Source: Desulfobulbaceae bacterium
Lineage (GTDB): Bacteria > Desulfobacterota > Desulfobulbia > Desulfobulbales > Desulfocapsaceae
Length of the DNA: 38,378 bases
Assembly: GCA_024227155.1 (NCBI GenBank)
Contig: JAAELB010000864.1
Location: 1-38,378, forward strand
Direction: 5' to 3'
The notes below the pieces were generated by a model, which saw only the letters and a list, made by a program, of their open reading frames with translations, was not told where the DNA came from and did not search any database. This document shows, in pieces, positions 1 to 7,832 of the stretch. A program made the translations under genes and the position numbers. Each line of letters opens with the position of its first letter. Position 1 is the stretch's first letter.

Positions 1-263
1 GCCACGTCTAGACCAGATTCAGTACTTTCAAAGGTACCCTGACTAAATACTTGATCGACTGTTGACATGCCAACACCACGGCCGACCTGTGAAACTCCCC
101 CCGACCCGTTAACAGTACCGGATAGTAGATCAGAAAATACACTTCGGGATCCCTTATAGCCAAGGGTGTTGGTGTTTGCCAGATTGTTTCCTATCACGCT
201 CATAGCTTGAGAGTTTGTATTAAGGCCACTAACTCCGCTGTAGAGTGCACTTGAAATACCCAT
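1..263 (-). CDS. flgE: Flagellar hook protein FlgE, N-terminal part (cut by window edge)
   Basis: FlgE is the main subunit of the flagellar hook. It is exported by the flagellar type III system and assembled under the FlgD cap. Only the first 87 codons are present. They read MGISSALYSGVSGLNTNSQA and continue into a segment with NNLANTNTLGYKGS, the conserved N-terminal rod/hook/filament signature that forms the D0 coiled coil. The start at 263 is supported by a GGAG ribosome binding site five bases upstream. It lies 62 bases downstream of the flgD stop, so it is the next gene of the same operon. The rest lies beyond base 1. FlgF or FlgG share this signature, but the position directly after fliK-flgD makes FlgE the best call. 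Confidence 0.9.
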   Translation of the reverse strand, partial: MGISSALYSGVSGLNTNSQAMSVIGNNLANTNTLGYKGSRSVFSDLLSGTVNGSGGVSQVGRGVGMSTVDQVFSQGTFESTESGLDV

Positions 264-325
264 TTTTTCTCCTTGGATTGTCCTTTGAGTGAAAAGTTAA
301 CTCAAATCTTAAAGGTTATGCTCAG

Positions 326-1117
326 TTACTCAGTTAACTCAATTGCGTCGTCCGTGACTTTTTCTATAGCTGCTGTACTCTCATCAATTGATTCTTTCAA
401 TGATGCCTGTTCTTTTTCGCTTTCTACCGATGCTGATTTACTTCCGGGTTCGTATACTCCTAAAATGGAATTGAATGAAATTTCACCAGCATTGGTGATT
501 AGTGTACCACCTGATTGTCCTCCAAGATCCACTCCGGTTACTTCAGATTTGACTAAGGGCAAGGTTTCCACACTTCCACCTTCGACCGCTTTTGCCTGTA
601 GGACTATTGTGTATTCTCCTGTGGGTGCAGAATCTCCGTCGGCTGTAAGCCCGTCCCAGGTTATGTAATGATTTCCGGCGGTCAGCTCTGTCCCTTCCAG
701 TGTAGCAACAGTATCGTTGTTTTTTTGCAGCAGGATAGTAACCTCTGAAGCAGCACCGTCGAGTTGATATCCAACTTCTACTGGTTCTCCTGAGAACTCG
801 AAGGAGCCACCCTGGTAAGCAACTGTTTTGCCAATTGTACTCAGAGTTGAAATTTTATCAGAAGCGGCATTAGAGTTAACAAGATTATCCATGCTTTCAT
901 TGAGGGTGAAAAGCTGTTCCAGCGAGCTGAACTGAGCAAGTTGCGCGGTAAATTCTGTCGGATCATCGGGGTTGAGCGGATCCTGGTTCTGGAGTTGTGC
1001 CACTAAAAGGGAAAGAAAGTCTTCTTTACCCATTGATGTTTCACCGGTGCTCTCGGTCTTGCTCTTGACAGCTGAAACGTTCGCCGCTTGATTTATCGCA
1101 TCAGTGTAACTGCTCAT
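326..1117 (-). CDS. flgD: Flagellar hook-capping / hook assembly protein FlgD
   Basis: FlgD forms the temporary cap on the growing hook and guides polymerisation of FlgE. At 263 residues it is normal size. The N-terminal export/cap region holds the family signature DFLSLLVAQLQNQDPLNP at about residues 33-50, followed by EFTAQLAQFSSLEQL. The middle, about residues 95-215, has the beta-rich Tudor/Ig-like pattern, including ITWDGLTADG. The C-terminal 40 residues are a Ser/Glu/Lys-rich tail that looks unstructured and is longer than the minimal family member. The start has AGGA a few bases upstream and is 10 bases past the fliK stop, so the two genes are probably translationally linked. Confidence 0.95.
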   Translation of the reverse strand: MSSYTDAINQAANVSAVKSKTESTGETSMGKEDFLSLLVAQLQNQDPLNPDDPTEFTAQLAQFSSLEQLFTLNESMDNLVNSNAASDKISTLSTIGKTVAYQGGSFEFSGEPVEVGYQLDGAASEVTILLQKNNDTVATLEGTELTAGNHYITWDGLTADGDSAPTGEYTIVLQAKAVEGGSVETLPLVKSEVTGVDLGGQSGGTLITNAGEISFNSILGVYEPGSKSASVESEKEQASLKESIDESTAAIEKVTDDAIELTE

Positions 1118-1127
1118 TGGATGTCCT

Positions 1128-3299
1128 CTATACTTTTAAATCAACACCATCACTGGTATTGGAATTTTCCTGATTAGAAAGCTCGGCCAGGTTGAAAGGT
1201 TCTGACATCATTGTCCTTTCATCTTGTTTGCTGGCTGAACTGTCTTGACTGGAAAATTGTTTGTCTGAAAGATTAAACTCCCCAACCGATTCTGATTGGG
1301 ATGTCACGTTAATCTCGTCGATTGTAAAGCCTTGATCTTCAAGAACAGCCTTTAATTTGCCAATATTCTTTTCCATTACTTCCTGCACAAATTGACTCTG
1401 GGCAACAACATTTGCTCTAATTGAGCCTTCTTTGACAGTCAAATCGATTTTCATTTCCCCTAACTCAGCAGGGTGTAACCTGAGATTAATTTGTGAATCT
1501 AAGGATCTCCTGGAGAGCTGAAAGCGGTTTAACACCTGCTGAACAATCTCCTGCTCTTTTACTATAGTTTCAGGTTGAGTAAATTGTGGTTTGTTAACTG
1601 CTACGACTGAATGTAGAGGTTGGTCCTGTGAGTAGCTTGCAGGTATTGAAAAAACCCCTACAGGTTCCCCTGAACCCTGAGTTGCTGAGGTCTGCATGGA
1701 CTGGTTAGCTTGATTTGATTGAGTAGGCTGCTCATTGCCTTGTTGGTTACCCTGCATGTTCTGCTCATCACCACTCAAGTTTTGCAGTTGAGCTTTTGCT
1801 TCAAAATATTGTTGATTTGTATCGTGTCTGATACCGGATAATTGTTGAGGTGGGTTTGGTAAAACAGCAACTTTGAAGCCTTCTGCTAAAACCGAGATAT
1901 CACCATTGTCATCACTGGTTGAAATTTGAATTGCTGGATTTGATATAAGTGATGGAATTTTCACTTCTGTTTGAGGATTGGTTTTGTTTCCAAGGACCAC
2001 TCTGTTGCTATCATTGGAGGTAAACATTAAGGCTCTGTTGCTCGCCAGGGTTTCTAAATAATCAAAAGAATTACCTGAAGCAGGCTGCTGCTGTGTAATT
2101 GTTTTGATTGCTACAGTGCCTTTTTCATTATCATAATTAATTATTTCTTGAAGGCGTTGGGCTATTATTCCCTGTTCTTGATTTATAGGATTATTTTTGG
2201 AGGTAAAACTAAAACTATCATTTGCAGCAGGTAAAGCATTCGAAGAGTGCTGCTTCAATGTTAAACTTTGCTTTATCGGGGGATTCTCCGAGTCTTTCCT
2301 AATGGTTGGTTGACTGAAACTTGCGGCTTGCGATAAGTTCGTTGGACTCTGTTTCAGGGCGACATTTTGTTCACTCAGGAGTGGTGCTGGGTTTTTCGTG
2401 TTTGTAGTTTGGTTTGGCACAGTTGCTTGCAAGTTATCTGTGGTTGTCTGTTTCAGGGCGACATTTTGTTTACTCAGGAGTGGTTCTGGGTTTTTCGCAT
2501 TTGTAGTTTGGTTTGGCACAGTTGCTTGCAAGTTATCTGTGGTTGTCTGTTTCAGGGCGACATTTTGTCCTTTCAGGAGCGGTTCTGAGTTTTTCGTGTT
2601 TGTAGTTTGACCTGGCTCAGTTGCTTGCAAGGGAATCGTGGAGGACTGTTGCAGGGCTGCGTTTTGATCAGCAAGAGAAACAACTGCTTCTTGCAAATTG
2701 ATATTTTTACTGGAATCCGCAGCTAGTAGTGGCCTTGATAGGGGTTGTTTAGATTGTTTATTTTCCCCGTGAATGGATAAGGAAATATTCGGATTTGGCT
2801 CACCATGGACTGTTTGTCTGGAAATCTCGGTTCTAGTATTTATATCTGTTTTTACAATGGATTCGTTGTCTTTTGGCAACAGGTCATCTGCCAGATGACC
2901 TGTTAACTGTTCCGCTACCTTGCTGACGTTAACCGCATCTAGCTCATTACTATTAACTTGATTGTCTCTGGAAAGAACAGGTTGTGGTCGGTCTGTAATG
3001 ATTTTTATCGATTCGTGTTGTGAATTTTCAACTCTATCATTAGTGAGCAGAGGATTTGTTATTTCAAAAAGATTCTGGTTAGTCGTTAGATCTTCCTTGA
3101 TACGGACAGTGCCATTATTTTGAATTAACTGGGGTGTATTTTCTGGATAACCGTGATCTGTTTCTGAATTATTATTTCCTGCAAGAGCTAATTCTAAATG
3201 AGTGGAAAATGGATTTTCTGTCGAGGCATTCGTCTCGTCTCCAGGAAACATAGAAGTTTCCTGGGGGAGGGATGGTAATATTAAATTAATTTGTGCCAT
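1128..3299 (-). CDS. fliK: Flagellar hook-length control protein FliK
   Basis: FliK is the secreted molecular ruler that sets hook length and switches export specificity through FlhB. The call rests on the C-terminal Flg_hook domain at about residues 590-690, with LRLHPAELGEMKIDLTV followed by a helix ending in EVMEKNIGKLKAVLEDQGF. The first roughly 580 residues are Gln/Asn/Thr/Ser-rich and low complexity, as expected of the ruler part. At 723 residues the protein is longer than the roughly 400-residue enterobacterial FliK. Part of the excess comes from a 33-residue tandem repeat near residues 210-330, encoded by an exact 99-bp period. The start is 6 bases after the motE-like stop with a GAG-type SD. 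The C-terminus is rich in Ser, Glu and Gln. Confidence 0.93.
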   Translation of the reverse strand: MAQINLILPSLPQETSMFPGDETNASTENPFSTHLELALAGNNNSETDHGYPENTPQLIQNNGTVRIKEDLTTNQNLFEITNPLLTNDRVENSQHESIKIITDRPQPVLSRDNQVNSNELDAVNVSKVAEQLTGHLADDLLPKDNESIVKTDINTRTEISRQTVHGEPNPNISLSIHGENKQSKQPLSRPLLAADSSKNINLQEAVVSLADQNAALQQSSTIPLQATEPGQTTNTKNSEPLLKGQNVALKQTTTDNLQATVPNQTTNAKNPEPLLSKQNVALKQTTTDNLQATVPNQTTNTKNPAPLLSEQNVALKQSPTNLSQAASFSQPTIRKDSENPPIKQSLTLKQHSSNALPAANDSFSFTSKNNPINQEQGIIAQRLQEIINYDNEKGTVAIKTITQQQPASGNSFDYLETLASNRALMFTSNDSNRVVLGNKTNPQTEVKIPSLISNPAIQISTSDDNGDISVLAEGFKVAVLPNPPQQLSGIRHDTNQQYFEAKAQLQNLSGDEQNMQGNQQGNEQPTQSNQANQSMQTSATQGSGEPVGVFSIPASYSQDQPLHSVVAVNKPQFTQPETIVKEQEIVQQVLNRFQLSRRSLDSQINLRLHPAELGEMKIDLTVKEGSIRANVVAQSQFVQEVMEKNIGKLKAVLEDQGFTIDEINVTSQSESVGEFNLSDKQFSSQDSSASKQDERTMMSEPFNLAELSNQENSNTSDGVDLKV
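2305..2665 (-). repeat. 99-bp in-frame tandem repeat within fliK
   Basis: The segment GTTTCAGGGCGACATTTTGT starts at 2351, 2450 and 2549, exactly 99 bases apart, and a decayed form starts at 2648. The tail of another decayed copy precedes 2351. The period is a multiple of three and encodes a 33-residue unit containing QNVALKQTTTDNLQATVP. The two central copies are almost identical in DNA, which points to recent duplication or gene conversion. Confidence 0.95.
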
Positions 3300-3305
3300 A
3301 TTTTC

Positions 3306-3944
3306 TCACTCTAGTTGCAGTGTTGAGAATGTTGTACTGAGTTCAGCCGCCTTCTGCTTGGAAAGCTGATCTAATATTTTTGCAGCTGACTTGACTTTCA
3401 TCAATCCTAAAAGGTCTGAAGCCAGTTGCATATCTACACCCGTTAGTGCAAGGGCTGCTTTGCCGGGTGTCATTTTTTCATATATTTTAGCCAGACTTTC
3501 TAAGCGTTTTCTTTCTACTGCTGATTTTTCGGCAAGGAGGGATTCAATTTTCTTCTGTAGACTCTTGAGGTCCTCAAGTTTACTATCAATCTCAGCAAGT
3601 TTCTTATCGACACCTTCTTCGAGGGTCTTTAGTTCCTTTTCTTTTAAAATAAATTCCTCACGATCCTGTAGACTTTTGCTACGCTCCTGGCGGATAGTGC
3701 TTTCAAGTCTTCTCTCTTCGACGGAGCCATATTTTTTTTCCTGGTTATTCTCTGCGATGGAGGGACCACAGTTACTGAAAACTAAAAAAGATGAAAGGAG
3801 GGTGATGTTAAGAAACCCCGATAAACGGGAAATAAGTCGGGATAAGTGCCACGGGGGTTGCTTTAAGTTCCCAATATTAAAACACTCTTCAGATTTCTTG
3901 TTTTTTATTGCTGTTTTTGTTGAGTAAGGGACTAAATATTTCAT
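3306..3944 (-). CDS. MotE-like flagellar protein (MgtE_N-like C-terminus), with repeat-derived N-terminus
   Basis: The family is a single-pass protein lying between fliJ and fliK in many deltaproteobacteria, related to MotE, the chaperone of the periplasmic stator-ring protein MotC. From about residue 44 there is a hydrophobic stretch (FLNITLLSSFLVFSNCGPS), then a charged coiled coil at about residues 70-150. The C-terminal motif MTPGKAALALTGVDMQLASD and the following helices resemble the MgtE_N fold. The first 43 codons lie inside a copy of the dispersed palindromic repeat (3816-3935). No Met, GTG or TTG occurs between the repeat and the hydrophobic segment, and the ATG at 3944 has no SD. 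Either the repeat supplied a new start or the original 5' end was lost. The specific MotE role is inferred. Confidence 0.7.
   Translation of the reverse strand: MKYLVPYSTKTAIKNKKSEECFNIGNLKQPPWHLSRLISRLSGFLNITLLSSFLVFSNCGPSIAENNQEKKYGSVEERRLESTIRQERSKSLQDREEFILKEKELKTLEEGVDKKLAEIDSKLEDLKSLQKKIESLLAEKSAVERKRLESLAKIYEKMTPGKAALALTGVDMQLASDLLGLMKVKSAAKILDQLSKQKAAELSTTFSTLQLE
3816..3935 (+). repeat. Dispersed palindromic repeat, copy A
   Basis: It begins with the hairpin CCCCGATAAACGGG, continues with GGGATAAGTGCC, and ends AGTAAGGGACTAA. The inner part shares CTTTAAGTT, ATTAAAACACTC and TTTCTTGTTTTTTAT with copies B and H. It is embedded in the 5' coding end of the motE-like gene. Confidence 0.85.
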
Positions 3945-3951
3945 GTTTGTT

Positions 3952-4035
3952 TTGGTATCTTATAAATAATTTTCCGGGGTTTAGTGGCAGGTAATTTATA
4001 CAGAATTCCGACTTGTTTCCCGTTTATCGGGCTAG
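3952..4035 (-). repeat. Dispersed palindromic repeat, copy L (diverged)
   Basis: On the minus strand it starts CTAGCCCGATAAACGGGAAA and ends near AAGATACCAAAA. The left hairpin matches copy A. The two copies are adjacent and inverted, and together fill the gap between fliJ and the motE-like gene. The inner part is decayed. Confidence 0.55.
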
Positions 4036-4050
4036 GAGAGTTGCAACTGA

Positions 4051-4494
4051 TTAATAGTTACTTTCAGGGCCATGTCGCATTATAGCAATCTCATCGAGCA
4101 TGGCGGCTTCTTTTTTATTGAGATAGTTTTTCCAGTTTCGGTTCTGTTTGTCTCGTAATCTTTCCATAATCTGCCTCTCTTTTGAACATTGCAGGAGGTT
4201 TGCTTTTTCCATCTCAACAATATTTTTTTTTTCGGCTAGGGTTTTTTCGATCGCTTTCACATTAAACTGTATACTTTGTATCTTTTCTTCAAAGCGGATA
4301 AGGCTTACGATTTCGATGCCTTGTCGTTTTCTGGCTTCGGTCTGTTTAATTGTTGTCGTAAGCAACTCTTTTTCAAACGTCAATTTTTTGCTTATTAATT
4401 TGTGGATTTTGTTTGCTTCGAAAAACCTGTTATGAGCGATATCTTCAAGTCTTTTTCTATGATCTAAAACTGCTGTGAGCTGAAATGGTTTCAT
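4051..4494 (-). CDS. fliJ: Flagellar export protein FliJ
   Basis: FliJ is the small coiled-coil stalk of the flagellar export ATPase. It binds the centre of the FliI hexamer and FlhA. At 147 residues it is the family length. The sequence is almost entirely charged amphipathic helix (ALDHRK-type start, then long Lys/Glu/Arg/Gln heptads), beginning MKPFQLTAVLDHRKRLEDIA, which fits the FliJ N-terminus. It follows fliI after 38 bases. No clear SD precedes the start, so the call rests on position, length and coiled-coil character more than on unique motifs. Confidence 0.85.
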   Translation of the reverse strand: MKPFQLTAVLDHRKRLEDIAHNRFFEANKIHKLISKKLTFEKELLTTTIKQTEARKRQGIEIVSLIRFEEKIQSIQFNVKAIEKTLAEKKNIVEMEKANLLQCSKERQIMERLRDKQNRNWKNYLNKKEAAMLDEIAIMRHGPESNY

Positions 4495-4532
4495 TATTAC
4501 TGTACGTAGAAGGTGACATAGGCGGAGATTGA

Positions 4533-5891
4533 TTATTGCTGATCGTCAGATTTGCGTCGGTTCTTCTGCAATGGTTCCTCATCCTTTCGGTCACTCAATA
4601 CAACTCCGAGTTGTTCAATAGAATTTTTCAGGGTCGTTGTTTCATTAAAATTTTGCTGAAGAAATTCGGTGATAGCGTCAATTTTGCTCATTGCATAGTC
4701 AATTTTAGGATTGGAACCTTTAACGTAGGCGCCAATATTAATCAGGTCTTCGGCTTCAGCGTAACTCGCAAGAACACTTCTTGCTTTTCCTGAAAGTTCC
4801 TGGTGTCTGGGGGAGCTGATATCACGCATTACACGACTTGCAGAATTCAGGACATCAATTGCTGGGAAATGGTTACGTGCGGCCAGAGCCCTTGAAAGCA
4901 CAACATGACCATCCAATATTGATCTGACTGAATCGGCAACAGGTTCCGTCATATCGTCGCCATCCACCAGGACAGTGTATAATCCAGTTATGCTACCGGT
5001 ATTCTTGAATTTACCTGCTCTCTCAAGTAATTTGGGCAAGGTCGCAAAAACTGATGGGGTGTATCCTTTTGTGGTTGGTGGTTCTCCTATTGCAAGCCCT
5101 ATTTCCCGCATGGCCATGGCAAATCTTGTGACAGAGTCCATCATCAGCAGGACGTTTTTTCCCTGGTTACAAAAGAATTCAGCGATTGCTGTAGCAACAA
5201 AGGCCCCCCGCATCCTGAGAAGGGGCGACTGATCAGAGGTCACCACTACGATAACTGATCGAGCAAGACCCTCTTTTCCCAGATCTCGTTCAATAAATTC
5301 TCTAACCTCCCGGCCACGCTCGCCAATCAGTGCGATCACATTGATGTCGGCTTTAGCATACTTCGCCATCATTCCTAACAGCACACTCTTACCGATCCCC
5401 GAGCCGGCCATGATTCCCAGGCGCTGTCCCATACCACAGGTAATAAGACCATTAATGGCCTTTACTCCCAGGTCCAAAGAATCCGTGATGTTTTGTCTCT
5501 CCATTGGCCCGGGAGGCAGTGCGTAGAGATCTTGCTCCTGGTCGAGAATTGGTGCAGGAAAACCATCCTGGGGAATTTCCATACCGTCAATAACCCGACC
5601 TAGCAAATTATTGCCTACCTTGATCGTTGCACTGCTGCGGATGACCCTGATCAGGCTTCCCGGCCCAAGACCTCTCAATTCTCCAAGAGGCATGATAAGG
5701 GCCTTGGTATCTTTAAACCCGACAATTTCACCAAAAATTTTCTCTCCGTCGTTAATCGGGGTTATTTCACAGAGAGATCCTACGCTTGAGTAAGGACAAT
5801 ATCCTTCGATTACCAGTCCGACAATCTTGGTGACTTTACCCCAGACCTTTATTACGTTAAGTTTATTTATCGTTGATGAATCTAGTGGCAT
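4533..5891 (-). CDS. fliI: Flagellum-specific ATPase FliI
   Basis: FliI is the hexameric ATPase of the flagellar type III export apparatus. It works with FliH and FliJ at the cytoplasmic face of the basal body. The Walker A motif GSGIGKS lies near residue 165. The Walker B/arginine region MMDSVTRFAMAMREIG and the signature EPPTTKGYTPSVFATLPKL follow. At 452 residues the length is typical. An F1-beta-type N-terminal barrel occupies about residues 15-95. The gene follows fliH after a 100-base gap, unusually long for this operon, and its ATG has no recognisable SD. The type III secretion homologue SctN is excluded by the flagellar neighbours. Confidence 0.97.
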   Translation of the reverse strand: MPLDSSTINKLNVIKVWGKVTKIVGLVIEGYCPYSSVGSLCEITPINDGEKIFGEIVGFKDTKALIMPLGELRGLGPGSLIRVIRSSATIKVGNNLLGRVIDGMEIPQDGFPAPILDQEQDLYALPPGPMERQNITDSLDLGVKAINGLITCGMGQRLGIMAGSGIGKSVLLGMMAKYAKADINVIALIGERGREVREFIERDLGKEGLARSVIVVVTSDQSPLLRMRGAFVATAIAEFFCNQGKNVLLMMDSVTRFAMAMREIGLAIGEPPTTKGYTPSVFATLPKLLERAGKFKNTGSITGLYTVLVDGDDMTEPVADSVRSILDGHVVLSRALAARNHFPAIDVLNSASRVMRDISSPRHQELSGKARSVLASYAEAEDLINIGAYVKGSNPKIDYAMSKIDAITEFLQQNFNETTTLKNSIEQLGVVLSDRKDEEPLQKNRRKSDDQQ

Positions 5892-5991
5892 AAATAAAAT
5901 ATATAGAAAATGTTGGCGTTAATGTGTCACGGCGAAAGGGGAAAGCATTGAAAATGCGGTGTATTTGTGCTTTTTGCAGTGAAGTTGATGA

Positions 5992-6834
5992 TTATAGTTT
6001 TTTTTGTACCTCTTCTCGAATGACATCAAATTGACTTGCTAAAGTGGCATCAATGGTGCAATTGTCAGATTCTATCCTGGCACCTCCCGGGTCAAGTGTG
6101 ATATCTGTTTTTATAACTACGTTGTTGAGCCCTGTCACGCCTGCAATTAAATCGTTGGATTTAGTAAAGACAACATCGTAGTCATCGGGATGTACAAAAA
6201 TAGTAAATTCATCTGAACGAACTGACCGCTGGAGGGCTTCTTCAATTGTCGCAAGTATGGTGTGATCCTGTTCTTGAACAGACATGCGTATAATTCTCTC
6301 TGCAACTGAGAGTGCAAAATTTTGTAATTCCTGACCACTGTTAGCAATTATGGTTTCGCGTATAGTGTCAAGTTGCTGGCAAACACTCAGCAACGCTCTG
6401 GTTGCTGCCCCGTAATCTTCATCCGCTTCAAATTTGCCTTCTTCAAGGCCCTTTTGATACGCTTCTTCAATAAGGGCGTTAGCCTCCTTAATATCCATAT
6501 AGTTTCTTAGATCAATTTTTGGAGGTTGAATGACAGATTCAAGGTCCTCGGGTTCTATTTCAAGTTCAGTGGCTTGTTCTTTTAGAACTGGTTCTTCAAC
6601 TATTTCATGATTCTCTTGTGTTAAATGATCTTGTTTTAAATGATTTTCAGGTGGCTGGGGAGCCTTGTCACGTTGTTCTTTCTCCAAATCTGCACTGTGT
6701 AATTTTTGTGATTCAAAGGGTACTTTCTCTTTTAGGGGGTCTGACTCCCAACCGGCTTTTTCATCTTTATCCTGCTTTACAATTTCTTCAGCCTTAAAGG
6801 AATCTGAACTCTTGTAATATTTAGACAAGCTCAT
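5992..6834 (-). CDS. fliH: Flagellar assembly protein FliH
   Basis: FliH is the peripheral stalk and negative regulator of the export ATPase FliI. The C-terminal half, about residues 110-280, carries the FliH/HrpE pattern: a Glu/Ala-rich coiled coil (EANALIEEAYQKGLEEG), then LSVAERIIRMSVQ and VIKTDITLDPGGARIES. The N-terminal hundred residues are acidic, proline-containing and probably disordered. I place the start at 6834 (MSLSKYYKSSD) and not at the longer frame beginning at 6876. An excellent GGAGG lies 6 bases upstream, and the longer form would overlap fliG by over 50 bases. With this start, fliH still overlaps the last codons of fliG, suggesting translational coupling. Confidence 0.92.
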   Translation of the reverse strand: MSLSKYYKSSDSFKAEEIVKQDKDEKAGWESDPLKEKVPFESQKLHSADLEKEQRDKAPQPPENHLKQDHLTQENHEIVEEPVLKEQATELEIEPEDLESVIQPPKIDLRNYMDIKEANALIEEAYQKGLEEGKFEADEDYGAATRALLSVCQQLDTIRETIIANSGQELQNFALSVAERIIRMSVQEQDHTILATIEEALQRSVRSDEFTIFVHPDDYDVVFTKSNDLIAGVTGLNNVVIKTDITLDPGGARIESDNCTIDATLASQFDVIREEVQKKL

Positions 6835-7825
6835 CCCCACCTCCAGAACCGAGAACAAGCTTTCCTTCCTCTTCAAGTTTCATTGCGATTTTCACAATTG
6901 ACTGTTGCATAAGCTCTACCTCGGAGAGTCGCACCGGGCCCATTGCATCGAGGTCATCTCTGATCATATCAGCTGCGCGGGCAGACATATTGGCAAAAAT
7001 CTTTTCCTTCATCTGCTCTGAAGCTATCTTCAGGGCAAGGGTGAGAGAGTCGTTATTTACTTCTCTTAAGATCATCTGCAGGGATCTTCCGTCGAGTGCG
7101 ACGAGGTTTTCGAAGGTGAACATTTTCTTTCGAATGTCTTCAGCCATATCTGGGTCAACCTGCTCCATTTCCTCTAAAATGTCACCGTCGAGATTGTTTT
7201 TCATATGGTTGAGGATACCTACAACCGCATCAATACCTCCAACTTTTTTCTGTGTTTTTCCTGTTACCAGCCCTATCTCTCTGTGTAAGGCGTCTTCTAT
7301 CCTGTTCAGGACACTTGGAGAGACTTTCTCGATCTTTGAGATACGATAAGCAACATCTGATCGTATCTCTTCTGGGAGGTGGGAAAGGATTTCCGCGGCA
7401 TGTTCAATGTGTTGAGTTGAAAGGACCAGAGCAACAGTCTGAGGATGTTCCTGTTCAAGGAGTCCGGCTACCATGGGAGGCGCCATCAATGCGATTGTTT
7501 CCAGGGATTTGGTTTCTGTACCTGAGAGAAACTGATCCATGAGGAATTTGGCTCTTTTATCGCCAGGAGTTGCAGCAATAGCTTTTTTGGCAAACTCCCC
7601 ACCTTTGACAAACAGTCCAGCAAATTGGTTCTGGGCTTCTCTGAAACTGTCAAATACCTTTTCTTTAATGTCTGTAGGTATATGGTCAATGGTTGACATG
7701 GCTCTCGTTACTTGCCGTACCTCGTCATCCGAAAGTTCTTCGAAAATTTTTGCAGTGGCTTCTTCTCCAAGGCAAATAAGGAGGACTGCTACTCTATTAA
7801 TACCCGTAAGCGTTTCTATTCCCAT
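6821..7825 (-). CDS. fliG: Flagellar motor switch protein FliG
   Basis: FliG is the rotor protein that couples stator ion flow to torque and sits between FliF and FliM. At 334 residues it is full length. Three domains are visible: an N-terminal FliF-binding domain, a middle domain with the EHPQT motif at residues 126-130, and a C-terminal domain with the charged torque helix (MFTFENLVALDGRSLQMILR). It starts 7 bases after the fliF stop, with GGAAGG upstream. The C-terminus ends GGGDELV, and its coding bases also carry the fliH SD. Confidence 0.97.
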   Translation of the reverse strand: MGIETLTGINRVAVLLICLGEEATAKIFEELSDDEVRQVTRAMSTIDHIPTDIKEKVFDSFREAQNQFAGLFVKGGEFAKKAIAATPGDKRAKFLMDQFLSGTETKSLETIALMAPPMVAGLLEQEHPQTVALVLSTQHIEHAAEILSHLPEEIRSDVAYRISKIEKVSPSVLNRIEDALHREIGLVTGKTQKKVGGIDAVVGILNHMKNNLDGDILEEMEQVDPDMAEDIRKKMFTFENLVALDGRSLQMILREVNNDSLTLALKIASEQMKEKIFANMSARAADMIRDDLDAMGPVRLSEVELMQQSIVKIAMKLEEEGKLVLGSGGGDELV

Positions 7826-7832
7826 ATCTCTG

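Noticed and set aside
2415-2431. TGGCAC..CTTGCA resembling a sigma-54 promoter, repeated at about 2514
   Set aside because: The spacing between the GG and GC elements is one base too long, it lies inside fliK on the opposite strand, and it is a by-product of the 99-bp coding repeat.
2367-2610. Cys/Trp-rich plus-strand reading frames opposite fliK
   Set aside because: They are antisense shadows of the fliK tandem repeat, with unnatural composition and no SD.
3391-3927. 178-codon plus-strand frame opposite the motE-like gene
   Set aside because: It is a shadow of the coiled-coil coding sequence (Ser/Arg/Phe-rich complement), with no family resemblance.
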